Notes under the pieces: model-generated | The model's database searches: none | What the model was told of the DNA's origin: nothing | What the model saw: the letters and a program-made list of their open reading frames with translations, nothing else | Position numbers and translations under genes: made by a program | DNA from: Gammaproteobacteria bacterium RBG_16_57_12 | GTDB lineage: Bacteria > Pseudomonadota > Gammaproteobacteria > RBG-16-57-12 | Length of the DNA: 12,448 nt | Assembly: GCA_001801365.1 (NCBI GenBank) | Contig: MGXL01000015.1 | Coordinates: forward strand, 1,609 to 14,056 | Direction of reading: 5' to 3' | In this document: positions 1-8,298 of the stretch, piece by piece | Layout: every line of letters starts with the position of its first letter | Position numbering within the stretch: the stretch's first letter is position 1

Positions 1-176
1 TTGGAACGCAAAGTACGCTCGATGACACGGCCGGTCTTGAGATTGCGCAGTTTGATGCGATTAAACGCCTGTCCCTTGCCCGGCTTGACGTATTCATTTT
101 CCATAATGGAACACGGATCGCCATCAAACATGACCTTCATGCCGTTTTTGAATTCATTGGTACTGTAGGTAGCCAT
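1..176 (-). CDS. efp: Elongation factor P, N-terminal part (cut by window edge)
   Basis: EF-P binds stalled ribosomes near the E site and speeds peptide-bond formation at polyproline stretches. Only the first 58 codons are in the window; the gene runs off the left edge. The translation begins [20 protein letters not shown] and aligns throughout with the KOW-like N-terminal domain of E. coli EF-P. The modification loop VKPGKGQAF is present, and Lys34 in it is the residue that EpmA beta-lysylates in E. coli. The ATG at 174-176 has a good AGGGG-type ribosome binding site (read on the minus strand) just upstream. The gene is divergent from epmB across 52 bp, and epmB makes the beta-lysine for this residue, so the two neighbours belong to one pathway. 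The epmA ligase is not in the window. The identification is secure although the protein is incomplete. Confidence 0.96.
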   Translation of the reverse strand, partial: MATYSTNEFKNGMKVMFDGDPCSIMENEYVKPGKGQAFNRIKLRNLKTGRVIERTLRS

Positions 177-228
177 TTTCCCCTCGTTCTGAGATGATTT
201 AACCCCGTATAAACGATACAAAGCGCTT
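177..228. promoter_or_regulatory. Divergent efp/epmB intergenic control region
   Basis: Only 52 bp separate the two divergent start codons, so promoter elements for both genes must lie here or reach into the coding regions. A TATAAA hexamer at about 210-215 could serve as a -10 box for epmB, giving a very short leader. The epmB ATG has no clear Shine-Dalgarno sequence, whereas efp has an AGGGG motif. No convincing -35 box is visible for either direction. The control role is inferred from geometry. Confidence 0.4.
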
Positions 229-1269
229 ATGATACCTCGAACCGCCGTAACTTGGCAGGGCAGCGACTGGCAAAATGCGCTGGCGACCGCTATACGCCAT
301 CCCCAGGAACTGCTGGAGGCCCTGAACCTGCCCCTGTCGGCCCTGCCCCAGACGTTGGCCGCCGCCGGTGATTTCAGCCTCAGGGTGCCGCGCGACTACG
401 TGGCGCGCATGAAAAAGGGCGATCCCCATGATCCTCTCTTGTTGCAGGTGCTCCCTGCCGCTGAAGAACTCACGGCCACCCCGGGCTACAGCGCTGATCC
501 GGTCGGCGAACTGGCCGCCATGCCCGTCCCCGGCCTGCTGCACAAATATGCCGGACGGGCCCTGCTGATCACCACCGGGGCCTGCGCCATCCATTGCCGC
601 TATTGTTTCCGGCGGCAGTTCCCCTATGCGGAAGCCGCGGCCGCCAGGACACACTGGGCGCCGGCGCTGGCCTATCTCGCCGCGGATTCCTCCATCGGTG
701 AAATCATCCTCAGCGGTGGCGATCCGCTCCTGCTCACCGATCAGCGTCTGGCCGAGTTGCTCAAGAATCTGGCGGCCATCCCGCATCTGCAGCGGCTGCG
801 TATCCACAGCCGTGTGCCGGTGGTCTTGCCGGAAAGAATCACCGCTGATCTGATCAAGCTGCTCTCGGGCACTCGCCTGCGTGCAATCATGATCATCCAC
901 AGCAATCATGCCAATGAGATCAACGCCCCGGTCGGCGATGCCCTCATTCGACTGGCTCAGGCTGGCATCACCCTGATGAATCAGGCCGTGTTGTTGAAGG
1001 GTGTGAATGATACGCCGGAGGCACAGATCAAACTGCACGAGACCCTGTTCGAGTACGGCGTGCTGCCCTATTACCTGCATCTGCTCGATAAGGTCCACGG
1101 CGCCGCGCATTTCCAGATCGATCGCCAGCAGGCGCTGGACTTGTACACACAACTGCGGCAACAGCTGCCGGGCTATCTGCTGCCCCGTATGGTGCAGGAA
1201 CAGGCCGGCCTGCCCTATAAGGTTCCCGGGGAGCATCTCGAGGATTTTTCAGCGGGCGGATTAATGTGA
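229..1269 (+). CDS. epmB: EF-P (R)-beta-lysine synthase, lysine 2,3-aminomutase EpmB
   Basis: EpmB (YjeK) is a radical SAM, PLP-dependent enzyme that converts L-lysine to (R)-beta-lysine, which EpmA attaches to EF-P Lys34. The 346-residue protein is close to the 342 residues of the E. coli enzyme. The radical SAM cluster motif is complete: C119, C123 and C126 within [16 protein letters not shown]-binding LSGGDPL follows at 161-167. PYKVPG near the C-terminus supplies the expected PLP lysine, K331. The N-terminus ([16 protein letters not shown]) resembles the EpmB leader region and lacks the long extension of clostridial lysine 2,3-aminomutases, which supports EpmB over a catabolic enzyme. Its position divergent to efp makes the assignment firm. 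The ATG at 229 has no obvious Shine-Dalgarno sequence. The stop codon overlaps the next gene by 4 nt, so the two are probably translated in a coupled way. Confidence 0.95.
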   Translation: MIPRTAVTWQGSDWQNALATAIRHPQELLEALNLPLSALPQTLAAAGDFSLRVPRDYVARMKKGDPHDPLLLQVLPAAEELTATPGYSADPVGELAAMPVPGLLHKYAGRALLITTGACAIHCRYCFRRQFPYAEAAAARTHWAPALAYLAADSSIGEIILSGGDPLLLTDQRLAELLKNLAAIPHLQRLRIHSRVPVVLPERITADLIKLLSGTRLRAIMIIHSNHANEINAPVGDALIRLAQAGITLMNQAVLLKGVNDTPEAQIKLHETLFEYGVLPYYLHLLDKVHGAAHFQIDRQQALDLYTQLRQQLPGYLLPRMVQEQAGLPYKVPGEHLEDFSAGGLM

Positions 1270-2735
1270 TTGATATCGGCCAGGACCTATATCTGACACG
1301 GCCTGCACTGCAACCGGCGGCCCCCGGTGATATGTTTCAGCCACGTGATATCAAGGCGAGGGTCGATGATCTGGCCGGTGTCGATGCGGCTTCTGCCATT
1401 TCCATGGCGCTGCCGCTTCTCGAGGCCATCAACAGTCATCACCTGGCGGTCGATCAGCGCATCGAGCTCCTGAAGCGGCTCCAGCAGCCTCTCATGGATA
1501 GCATGGACTCCCTGGTGCTCGACTATCTGGATGAGGCCTTTCCCCTGATGGCCGCCGGCACCCGCGGCCCGGCGGCAAATCTCGGGCTGCTGAAATCCCT
1601 GGCCACCGGCTGGCACATCTGTCTTGCCGATCTGATGGAGCAATCCCGCCGCGATCCTGACAAAGAGGAGATCGCCCGGCTGCTGTATCAGGTGCTTGAT
1701 CTGCTGGGGCTGCTGATATTGAACTGCTATCTGGGCTACCGGGAAATTCCGGAAAAACTGTGGCGGCAACTGCATCGGCTGTATCTATTCGCCGAGCACC
1801 ATCACCTGCAGCAATATCCCCACGCCGGATCGGATGGCCGCACCATTGCCGATCGATATCTGCATATCCTGTTGCTGGCACTGGCCAATCCCTATCATCA
1901 GACGCCTGCCACACTCTGGAACATCCACTGCCACCTGGCACGCTGGAGCCGCCTGGCGGAATTGCGTCCGGTAAGTGAAGTGGCGCCACGGCATGCTCAG
2001 CTGACTGTCGATCTGGGCAGTGACCTGCCACCGGAATTTCAGCCGCCCGGTGAAGGCGGTCGGTCGCGCATCCTGCATGGTGAACGTATTTTGCAGACTC
2101 TCCAGACATCGCTTGAACAGTCAGGGGAATTGCCGGAATCCACCCTCAGACAACTGCTCAAGTGCTGGGGCGGCGAAATCAAACGGGTTTTCTCCCGGAG
2201 CCATAAACCGGGCAGCATCACCGTGTACCTGGGCATGGATCAGGTGCATGCCCTGTTCGGGCCGGATCGCCATGACCATGAAAACGGCACACAGGCCGCA
2301 CTGGTCAACAAGAGCGCCGACGGCATGGGCATTTCCATGGCGGTTAATCATGGCGGCAGTGGCGCCCGTATCGGTGAGATTGTCGGCGCGCAAATATCAA
2401 ATACGTCAAACACTCCCATCACACCAGGCCTTATCCGCTGGATAAGGATCAAACCGGACGAACAGCTGGAATTCGGCATGCAGTTCCTCGGCCATCCGGT
2501 CACGGCCGTCACCCTGGAATCCACCACGCCAGGGGACACCACACCACAGCGGGCCTTGCTGTTACCCGACAGGCCTCAGGCACACCCATCGGCAACGCTC
2601 CTCATGGCCAGCCGGCATTCTCTGCCGGCCAGCGCCTGGCTCACCAGCTCCGGCAGCAGGATGAAAGTCCGGCTCACCGGGCGGCTGGAAGGCTCAGGCC
2701 TTTATTCACGGTATTATTTCACCAAACTGGAATAG
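1266..2735 (+). CDS. PilZ-like candidate c-di-GMP receptor, paralog 1
   Basis: No characterised homologue is recognised. The 489-residue protein has no signal peptide or membrane segment, so it is probably cytoplasmic. Residues about 45-235 are helical and leucine-rich, with motifs such as LKSLATGWHICL and LWRQLHRLYLFAE. A PilZ-like beta domain follows. It has RxxxR at R307-R311, in RVFSR, and the (D/N)xSxxG motif as N348-x-S350-x-x-G353; these are the two c-di-GMP contacts of PilZ domains. A further C-terminal beta region ends in YYFTKLE. The whole architecture matches the protein at 3885-5609, so the two are paralogs. The start is GTG at 1266 within GTGATT, overlapping the epmB stop (GTGA), with a purine-rich GGCGGA just upstream. 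Cotranscription with epmB is therefore likely. PilZ character is inferred from motif order and spacing; binding of c-di-GMP is untested. Some members of such families may bind another ligand or none. Confidence 0.72.
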   Translation: MIDIGQDLYLTRPALQPAAPGDMFQPRDIKARVDDLAGVDAASAISMALPLLEAINSHHLAVDQRIELLKRLQQPLMDSMDSLVLDYLDEAFPLMAAGTRGPAANLGLLKSLATGWHICLADLMEQSRRDPDKEEIARLLYQVLDLLGLLILNCYLGYREIPEKLWRQLHRLYLFAEHHHLQQYPHAGSDGRTIADRYLHILLLALANPYHQTPATLWNIHCHLARWSRLAELRPVSEVAPRHAQLTVDLGSDLPPEFQPPGEGGRSRILHGERILQTLQTSLEQSGELPESTLRQLLKCWGGEIKRVFSRSHKPGSITVYLGMDQVHALFGPDRHDHENGTQAALVNKSADGMGISMAVNHGGSGARIGEIVGAQISNTSNTPITPGLIRWIRIKPDEQLEFGMQFLGHPVTAVTLESTTPGDTTPQRALLLPDRPQAHPSATLLMASRHSLPASAWLTSSGSRMKVRLTGRLEGSGLYSRYYFTKLE

Positions 2736-2756
2736 GGGCGGGCTGGGGGGGACGCC

Positions 2757-2787
2757 AAAAAAAACGGCTGCACCCTGGCGCAGCCGT
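2757..2787 (-). terminator. Rho-independent terminator of htpX
   Basis: On the minus strand an 8-bp perfect stem, ACGGCTGC/GCAGCCGT, with an 8-nt loop is followed directly by eight T residues (the A tract at 2757-2764). It lies about 70 bp past the htpX stop codon. On the plus strand the same hairpin could also help end the epmB/PilZ-like transcript, but its downstream tract there (GAATATGTTTTG) is poor. Confidence 0.85.
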
Positions 2788-2797
2788 GAATATGTTT

Positions 2798-2833
2798 TGC
2801 CTACAGGGACGTAGGTAAGGGGCGTTAGCAGGA
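2798..2833. repeat. Hairpin repeat element, copy A
   Basis: A 5-bp stem, CCTAC/GTAGG, encloses the loop AGGGAC at 2800-2815; flanking T-A and G-T pairs extend it to 2798-2817. After a 10-nt spacer comes GCAGGA at 2828-2833. The same layout occurs at 7967-8002, where the hairpin has 17 of 20 positions identical and the stem differences compensate each other. This copy lies between the htpX stop codon and its terminator. It is probably a member of a dispersed intergenic repeat family. Confidence 0.6.
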
Positions 2834-2857
2834 CGCGGAAGCCTTGTCTGTGAGGTA

Positions 2858-3742
2858 TCAGCGTGCCGCTTTGAGCGTGGCAATACGCTCCTCCAGCGGC
2901 GGATGGCTCATGAACAGACGTTTGAAGCCCATGGCCCTGCCGCCGGAGATACCGAAGGCGGCCATCTGATCCGGCAGATGAGGCTGCTTGACGCTCTGCT
3001 GCAATCGTTCCAATGCAGAAATCATTTTTTCACGGCTCGCCAGTCTGGCGCCGCCGGCATCGGCCCGGAATTCACGCTGACGGCTGAACCACATCACGAT
3101 AATACTGGCCAGGATACCCAACACCAGCTCTGCCACGATCGCGGTTACCCAGAAGGCCGGGCCATGTCCGCGTTCGGTTTTGAACACCACGCGGTCAACC
3201 AGATGACCGATGACGCGCGACAGGAAAATCACGAAGGTATTCACGACCCCCTGGATTAGCGCCAGGGTCACCATGTCACCGTTTGCCACATGGCTGACCT
3301 CGTGAGCCAGCACCGCTTCCGCCTCATCCCGATTCATGGCGCGCAGCAAGCCGGTGCTGACGGCAACCAGGGCGTTGTTACGCGACATCCCGGTGGCGAA
3401 GGCATTAACATCCGTCGCGTCAAATACGGCTACTTCCGGCATGCCGATACCCGCCTGTTTTGCCTGGCGTTGCACGGTCGCCACCAGCCACTGTTCCGCC
3501 TCATTGGCCGGGCGTTCGATGACCTGCGCACCGGTCAGACGTTTGGCGGTCCATTTGGAAATCGCCAGAGAAATGAATGAACCGCCAAAGCCGAATACCG
3601 CCGCAAAGATCAGCAGGGAATTCAGGTTCAGTCCCGCGCCCTGTTCATCGAGAATACGATCAACCCCCAGCAGGCGCAGCGTAATGTTCAGGACAAACAC
3701 GATCGCCAGATTGGTGATGAGAAATAAGAACACTCGCTTCAT
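2858..3742 (-). CDS. htpX: Membrane-bound zinc metalloprotease HtpX (M48 family)
   Basis: HtpX is an inner-membrane zinc endopeptidase that cleaves misfolded membrane proteins and works alongside FtsH in envelope quality control. The 294-residue protein aligns along its full length with E. coli HtpX. Hydrophobic segments occur at about residues 4-24, 43-62, 160-180 and 198-218. The active site HEVSH occupies 147-151, with zinc ligands H147 and H151 and catalytic E148. The third ligand is E224 in REFRADA. The C-terminal [11 protein letters not shown] motif is also typical. The start has GGAG 6 nt upstream (3749-3752 on the plus strand). A 142-bp gap separates it from the upstream PilZ-like gene, so it may have its own promoter; I see no CpxR or sigma-32 site that I would trust. 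A strong terminator follows. The assignment is secure. Confidence 0.96.
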   Translation of the reverse strand: MKRVFLFLITNLAIVFVLNITLRLLGVDRILDEQGAGLNLNSLLIFAAVFGFGGSFISLAISKWTAKRLTGAQVIERPANEAEQWLVATVQRQAKQAGIGMPEVAVFDATDVNAFATGMSRNNALVAVSTGLLRAMNRDEAEAVLAHEVSHVANGDMVTLALIQGVVNTFVIFLSRVIGHLVDRVVFKTERGHGPAFWVTAIVAELVLGILASIIVMWFSRQREFRADAGGARLASREKMISALERLQQSVKQPHLPDQMAAFGISGGRAMGFKRLFMSHPPLEERIATLKAAR

Positions 3743-3884
3743 GGATAACTCCGGTTGTCTATAAAAATTGTACTCTGTTGGAATTCAGCCAGAGCATGGC
3801 ACGTCAGTATAGATGGGGATGGGACCGAATAAGTTCAATAGGCCTGTTGTGGCTGGCAGTCGCATAAAAGCCGCCTTCCCGGAA

Positions 3885-5609
3885 CTACCGCAATTTTGCC
3901 TCAAAGACCGTAAATTCTTGCTGGATAAAGGCAATGTTGCCAAGGACGACGCCATTTTCAGCCATTTTGGCCTGCATGATCAACTCTTCGCCGGGCTGGC
4001 GCTGCTGCCTGCTGTGGAAAATCAGGCGGTGTGAGACGTCATCGGCATGGAAAAGATACGCAGGAATCGCCCGCCCCGTCTGTCGCATGCCTTCATCCTG
4101 AATACCCACACATTCAAAGGCATCCGATAACCTGACGATGGTCACTTCCAATTCATCCTTGCCCGGCCGATGGAGGCGGCAAACATATCCCAGCTGGGTA
4201 GCCGTGGGCTGCCCGGCCGAACATTCCATCACCACCAGTTGCCCATGCCCCATCGGATTGGTGTAACGGCTCTCATTGGTGCGTATCCGGATACCGCTAC
4301 GGCTTTCATCAACCACAAACCACTGGGCATCACGGCAATGCCGGCTGTCTTCCGTCAAGGCCGCCGTACGTCCGGCCAGAATGTCATTCAGGCTGCGTGG
4401 CAAACCATCCCGGGCAACATCTTTCGATGCGCCGTTCATTCCCTGGATATGACGATAACCTTCCATGAATCCGAAATAGATATCCATTTCCCGATTGGCG
4501 CCCACGTAGACCCGCTCTTCGACGCGATGATGCATCAGCAGTTTTTTCGCCAGCAATTCCAGGAAGATCTGCCGATCATGCTCATGAAGCTGCATCAGCG
4601 GCGGAGAGAGGTTTTTGATGCGCTCGTCCGGCGACTGTTCCGCCAGATAAAAATTGTCCCGTTCCAGCTGTGCCAGCAGTGGCCTGATATCCATCAGGAT
4701 ACCCGCCCGCCCCTGTTCGGTTTTGGCCAGTTGCCCCGGCCCGGCATAATCGAAATAACAGACGACATATCCTCCCGGCAACACACCGGTTTCATCCCTG
4801 GCAATCACAATACTGCTCTCGGACCTGCGCAAATAACTGTCGAGCGCCGCAATGAAGCGGCCAGGCCATGAAAGCGTATCAACAATCCCGAACAGTTGAA
4901 TGGCAATGAACAACTGCTTGGGCGTGGCCATCCCTTCCTGCTTACTGGCATTCAGCGGCAATCTGAACCAGCCCGCCAGACGCCGGGGTTCATCAACATC
5001 TTCGTATTGATGCAGAGCGAAAAATACCTGGTGGCATTCCCGCCAGGCCTGGCGGGAAAGTTTTTGATATCTGAGCGCGCCTATCCGCTGTTCGATGCCG
5101 GTCAGCTCAAGGATGCGGACACCACTCTGGCACAACCGGTCACGCTGCTGCAGATAGGCCTTATCCGGCAAATGGTAGTCTTCAATGAACAGGTGTTTAT
5201 AACCGATGGCGAGCTGCTGTATGACGCTCAGGGCGCTGGCCAGTCCCCAGCGCCGCTCTTCCGTCTCCGGAAAACTCTCATTCACGTCATGCTGCTGACT
5301 TACGGACACCACATGCGGATATATCATTTGCAGGATATATTCGAGTATCTTCAGCCGGGTCTGCGCCGGTACCTGGCTATGATTGAGCATATCCAGATAA
5401 TCGATCACATGTTCGATGAGCAATAGGGAATTTTTCGTGTACGGGTGCCATTCCTTGCGGAGGTCGCCGACGGACAATGACAGCTTGGCATCATCCGCCT
5501 TACGCATATAGGGGAGATCAAAACGTAGTTCCAGGGTTCGGGACGTCGTCGATTCCTGATGGGCAGGATCGCCGCTCAACCAGCATTTGATGACGGTAAA
5601 TAACTTCAT
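3885..5609 (-). CDS. PilZ-like candidate c-di-GMP receptor, paralog 2, downstream of parC
   Basis: This 574-residue protein has no characterised homologue that I recognise. It shares its layout with the protein at 1266-2735. Residues about 60-265 are helical, with SVIQQLAIGYKHLF and AWRECHQVFFAL matching the equivalent motifs of paralog 1. A PilZ-like domain follows with RxxxR at R362-R366 (RVEER) and DxSxxG at D434-x-S436-x-x-G439 (DESRSG). A C-terminal beta region ends in FTVFEAKLR. The gap between the two PilZ motifs is about 70 residues, against about 37 in paralog 1, so an insertion lies inside or before the domain. Paralog 2 also carries an extra stretch at about 270-345. The gene begins 27 bp after the parC stop with AAGG about 10 nt before ATG, so it is probably transcribed with parC. 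The c-di-GMP role is inferred from motifs only. Confidence 0.72.
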   Translation of the reverse strand: MKLFTVIKCWLSGDPAHQESTTSRTLELRFDLPYMRKADDAKLSLSVGDLRKEWHPYTKNSLLLIEHVIDYLDMLNHSQVPAQTRLKILEYILQMIYPHVVSVSQQHDVNESFPETEERRWGLASALSVIQQLAIGYKHLFIEDYHLPDKAYLQQRDRLCQSGVRILELTGIEQRIGALRYQKLSRQAWRECHQVFFALHQYEDVDEPRRLAGWFRLPLNASKQEGMATPKQLFIAIQLFGIVDTLSWPGRFIAALDSYLRRSESSIVIARDETGVLPGGYVVCYFDYAGPGQLAKTEQGRAGILMDIRPLLAQLERDNFYLAEQSPDERIKNLSPPLMQLHEHDRQIFLELLAKKLLMHHRVEERVYVGANREMDIYFGFMEGYRHIQGMNGASKDVARDGLPRSLNDILAGRTAALTEDSRHCRDAQWFVVDESRSGIRIRTNESRYTNPMGHGQLVVMECSAGQPTATQLGYVCRLHRPGKDELEVTIVRLSDAFECVGIQDEGMRQTGRAIPAYLFHADDVSHRLIFHSRQQRQPGEELIMQAKMAENGVVLGNIAFIQQEFTVFEAKLR

Positions 5610-5636
5610 TCAGCCAACCTTATCATGAGCAAATGG

Positions 5637-7889
5637 TTAGCCCTGTAACACGGCCCGGTCCACCTTCTGAAAGCCGCGTGGTAGCTTTGTGCCACGCCGT
5701 CCACGCTCCGCCTCGTACTCCGCCAGATCCGCCGCCCGCAGAGTAAGATGCCGCTGACCGGCATGGACGGTCAGGCCCGATCCCTGCGGGATCACCACCA
5801 CGGCCGCCACATGTTCTTCCCGGCTGCCTGCCTTGGCCGCCGGAATACCGATCATCTTGATGCCCTTCCCCTTGCCCAGCTCCGGCAACTCCCGCACCGG
5901 GAATACCAGCATCCGCCCGGTATTGATAATCACCGCCACACGATCGCTGGCATAGTCCTGCACGGCTGCCGGCATCATGACCCGACTCCCGTCCGGGGCC
6001 TTGATAATCGCCTTGCCCGCCTTGTTCTTCGCGTACAACTCCTCCAGCCGGGTCACAAAACCATAACCGGCATCGCTGGCCAATACGTACTGTTGCTCCA
6101 AAACACCCATCATCACACCCACGAAAGAGGCGCCCTCCGGGGGGCTGACCCGGCCTGTCAGCGGCTCACCCTGGCCACGTGCCGACGCCAGGGTATGCGC
6201 GGCAATGGAATAGCTCCTTCCGCTTGAATCCAGAAAGGTAACGGGCTGGTTGCTGCGCCCCTGCGCCGCCGCCAGAAAGCCGTCACCGGACTTATAACTC
6301 AGGGCCGCGGCATCCACGTCATGGCCCTTGGCCGACCGCACCCAGCCTTTTTCCGATAGTACTACGGTAATCGGTTCGACACTGATCAGGGCGGTTTCGT
6401 CCATAGCTCTGGCGGCCTCGCGTTCAACGATCGGGGAGCGGCGGGCATCACCGTACTGTTCGGCATCCTGGCCAAGCTCCTTGCGCACCAGGGTTTTCAG
6501 GCGCTGCTCGGAACCCAGGATCTTTTCGATGGCATCACGCTCCACGGCCAGCGCTTCCTGTTCACTGCGAATCTTGAATTCCTCCAGGCGCGCCAGTTGA
6601 CGCAGTTTGGTGTCCAGGACGAAATCCGCCTGCACCACCGTGAGCTGAAATCGATTCATCAACACCGGCTTGGGTTCATCTTCGGCACGAATGATACGGA
6701 TCACCTCATCGATATTCAGAAAGGCGATCAACAATCCGTCGAGCAGATGCAGCCGGTCGTTGACCTTTTCCAGGCGGTATTCGAGGCGCTTGCGCACCGT
6801 TGCGATACGGAATTCCAGCCATTCCTTGAGCAGGGTGCGCAGATCCTTGACCTGCGGCCGGCCATCCAGACCCAACACATTCATATTGACGCGATAGCTG
6901 CGCTCCAGATCGGTGGTGGCGAACAAATGGGTCATCAGTTCATCGATGTTGACGCGATTGGATCGCGGGATAATCACCAGCCGGGTGGGATTTTCATGAT
7001 CTGATTCATCGCGCAGATCTTCCACCATGGGCAGTTTCTTGGCCTGCATCTGCGCCGCTATCTGTTCCAGCACCCTGGCTCCCGACACCTGATGCGGCAA
7101 CGCCGTGATGACAACGCCTTCATCTTCCTGTTCCCAGCGGGCACGCATCCGCACGCTGCCCATGCCGGTCTCATACATCTTGAGCAGCTCAGCACGCGGC
7201 GTGATGATCTCGGCCTCGGTTGGATAATCTGGACCCAGCACGTGTTCGCATAATTCCGCAACGGTAGATCTGGGCGCCTCCAGCAGGCGGATGCAGGCAC
7301 TGACCACCTCCTTGAGATTGTGCGGAGGAATATCGGTCGCCATACCCACGGCAATCCCGGAAGTGCCGTTAAGAAGTACATTGGGCACACGGGCCGGCAA
7401 TACCGCGGGCTCCTCCAGGGTGCCGTCGAAATTGGGCACCCACCTCACCGTCCCCTGACCAATTTCGGACAGGAGCAATTCCGCATAGGGGGTCAGACGC
7501 GACTCGGTATAACGCATGGCGGCAAAGGATTTGGGATCATCCGGGGCACCCCAGTTGCCCTGCCCATCCACCAGGGGATAACGATAGGAAAACGGCTGCG
7601 CCATGAGCACCATGGCCTCATAACAGGCCGAATCACCGTGGGGGTGGAATTTGCCCAGTACATCACCCACGGTACGGGCGGATTTCTTGTACTTGGCGCC
7701 GGCCTTCAGCCCCAGTTCGGACATGGCATAGACAATACGCCGCTGCACCGGTTTAAGCCCATCGCCAATGGTGGGCAGGGCCCGGTCCATAATGACGTAC
7801 ATGGAGTAGTCCAGGTAGGCCTTTTCCGCGAAGGTCTTCAGGGGCTGGCGCTCCACCCCTTCAAAATTCATTTTAATTGTTTCACTCAT
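5637..7889 (-). CDS. parC: DNA topoisomerase IV subunit A
   Basis: ParC is the DNA-cleaving subunit of topoisomerase IV, which unlinks daughter chromosomes and relaxes supercoils as a ParC2-ParE2 complex. The 750 residues match the E. coli protein (752) closely. The catalytic tyrosine is Y127 in AAMRYTES. The quinolone-determining loop [10 protein letters not shown] has S87 and E91, equivalent to E. coli Ser80 and Glu84, so it is wild type there. The C-terminal beta-pinwheel ends with GRRGTKL, as in ParC, and lacks a classical GyrA box, which separates it from gyrase. The start [13 protein letters not shown] is chosen because related ParC proteins begin similarly; an internal Met7 is an alternative. 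Neither start has a good Shine-Dalgarno sequence. A PilZ-like gene follows after 27 bp. The ParE partner is at 10062-11948 on the same strand, with two opposite-strand genes between them. Confidence 0.97.
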   Translation of the reverse strand: MSETIKMNFEGVERQPLKTFAEKAYLDYSMYVIMDRALPTIGDGLKPVQRRIVYAMSELGLKAGAKYKKSARTVGDVLGKFHPHGDSACYEAMVLMAQPFSYRYPLVDGQGNWGAPDDPKSFAAMRYTESRLTPYAELLLSEIGQGTVRWVPNFDGTLEEPAVLPARVPNVLLNGTSGIAVGMATDIPPHNLKEVVSACIRLLEAPRSTVAELCEHVLGPDYPTEAEIITPRAELLKMYETGMGSVRMRARWEQEDEGVVITALPHQVSGARVLEQIAAQMQAKKLPMVEDLRDESDHENPTRLVIIPRSNRVNIDELMTHLFATTDLERSYRVNMNVLGLDGRPQVKDLRTLLKEWLEFRIATVRKRLEYRLEKVNDRLHLLDGLLIAFLNIDEVIRIIRAEDEPKPVLMNRFQLTVVQADFVLDTKLRQLARLEEFKIRSEQEALAVERDAIEKILGSEQRLKTLVRKELGQDAEQYGDARRSPIVEREAARAMDETALISVEPITVVLSEKGWVRSAKGHDVDAAALSYKSGDGFLAAAQGRSNQPVTFLDSSGRSYSIAAHTLASARGQGEPLTGRVSPPEGASFVGVMMGVLEQQYVLASDAGYGFVTRLEELYAKNKAGKAIIKAPDGSRVMMPAAVQDYASDRVAVIINTGRMLVFPVRELPELGKGKGIKMIGIPAAKAGSREEHVAAVVVIPQGSGLTVHAGQRHLTLRAADLAEYEAERGRRGTKLPRGFQKVDRAVLQG

Positions 7890-7932
7890 GTCACTGTTTC
7901 TATTGACGACTCCAGGGATACAGGTGGCACTT

Positions 7933-7946
7933 CTCCATGGATGGAG
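7933..7946. repeat. Small palindrome in the parC leader
   Basis: CTCCATGGATGGAG is a perfect inverted repeat, read as CTCC/GGAG around the loop ATGGAT. It lies 21 bp from the hairpin of the 7967-8002 element and resembles it in loop sequence. Related AGGGAT or GGGAT words also occur at 7914-7919 and 7963-7967 without good stems. Confidence 0.5.
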
Positions 7947-7966
7947 GAGTTAGGGTTGCGCCGGGA

Positions 7967-8002
7967 TGCCCACAGGGATGTGGGTAGTAGAGTAATGCAG
8001 GA
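7967..8002. repeat. Hairpin repeat element, copy B
   Basis: The stem CCCAC/GTGGG encloses AGGGAT at 7969-7984 and is extended by T-A and G-T pairs to 7967-7986. A 10-nt spacer leads to GCAGGA at 7997-8002. Compared with the copy at 2798-2833 the spacing is identical and both sides of one stem pair have changed (C-G against T-A). It lies about 78-97 bp upstream of the parC start codon. Confidence 0.6.
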
Positions 8003-8235
8003 GCAATCACCGGGCAAGCAGTCGATGATTGGTTAATAGCGCGATGATACCCGAGCCGTACCCCGAGCGCACCTCTGGAGGTAAGACTTGTTTCTGCATC
8101 GACTGAATGAGCTACCGGGTAAAGGTCTGCGTTGCCGGCCAGCAAACAGGTTAGTCTCAATCTGAAATACCAGCTAAGAAGTGTATATATTTACTAAAGA
8201 ACCACAATGGCTGGACGATATAATTTTCTCTATCC

Positions 8236-8264
8236 TTCGGTATATGATCCATAATTACTATAAT
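8236..8264 (+). promoter_or_regulatory. Candidate sigma-70 promoter of the HDOD gene
   Basis: A perfect TATAAT -10 box lies at 8259-8264, 34 bp before the start codon, in a strongly AT-rich stretch. At a 17-bp spacer the -35 position reads TTCGGT (8236-8241), which matches the consensus only in its first two bases. The -10 is convincing; the -35 is weak. Confidence 0.5.
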
Positions 8265-8298
8265 GCAACACGCTCATTTATCCTGATGGAGTTTCCGT

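Larger units (their letters stand above)
7890..8298. other. Long intergenic region between parC and the HDOD gene
   Basis: These 409 bp hold no gene that I can support. The part near parC (about 7905-8005) is filled with short palindromes sharing AGGGAT-like loops. The middle (8040-8160) has a near-tandem CCGAGC repeat at about 8051-8070 and a small ACCT-CTGG-AGGT hairpin at 8071-8082. The part near the HDOD gene (8161-8298) is clearly more AT-rich than its surroundings and probably carries the promoters for both divergent genes. If parC transcription starts in that AT-rich stretch, parC has a leader of 250 nt or more containing the palindromes. Confidence 0.6.

Noticed and set aside
199..1236. 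A 345-codon minus-strand open frame
   Set aside because: It is antisense to the clearly recognisable epmB.
3743..3884. A sigma-32 or CpxR site before htpX
   Set aside because: An AT-rich stretch with TACAAT at about 3767-3772 is visible, but no matching -35 or regulator box could be supported.
4170..5426. Two long plus-strand open frames opposite PilZ-like paralog 2
   Set aside because: Paralog 2 shows homology to the protein at 1266-2735 along its length, so the minus-strand reading is the real one.
6470..7890. parC might be gyrA
   Set aside because: Length, the [10 protein letters not shown] loop, the C-terminal GRRGTKL motif and the absence of a classical GyrA box all fit ParC.
7900..8160. 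An 86-codon open frame on the minus strand upstream of parC
   Set aside because: It runs straight through the palindrome cluster, its composition follows the repeats (proline, histidine, cysteine), it matches no family I know, and it has no clear ribosome binding site.
8231..8246. C(TTCG)G tetraloop as part of a leader hairpin before the HDOD gene
   Set aside because: Only the closing C-G pair forms; the next bases do not pair.
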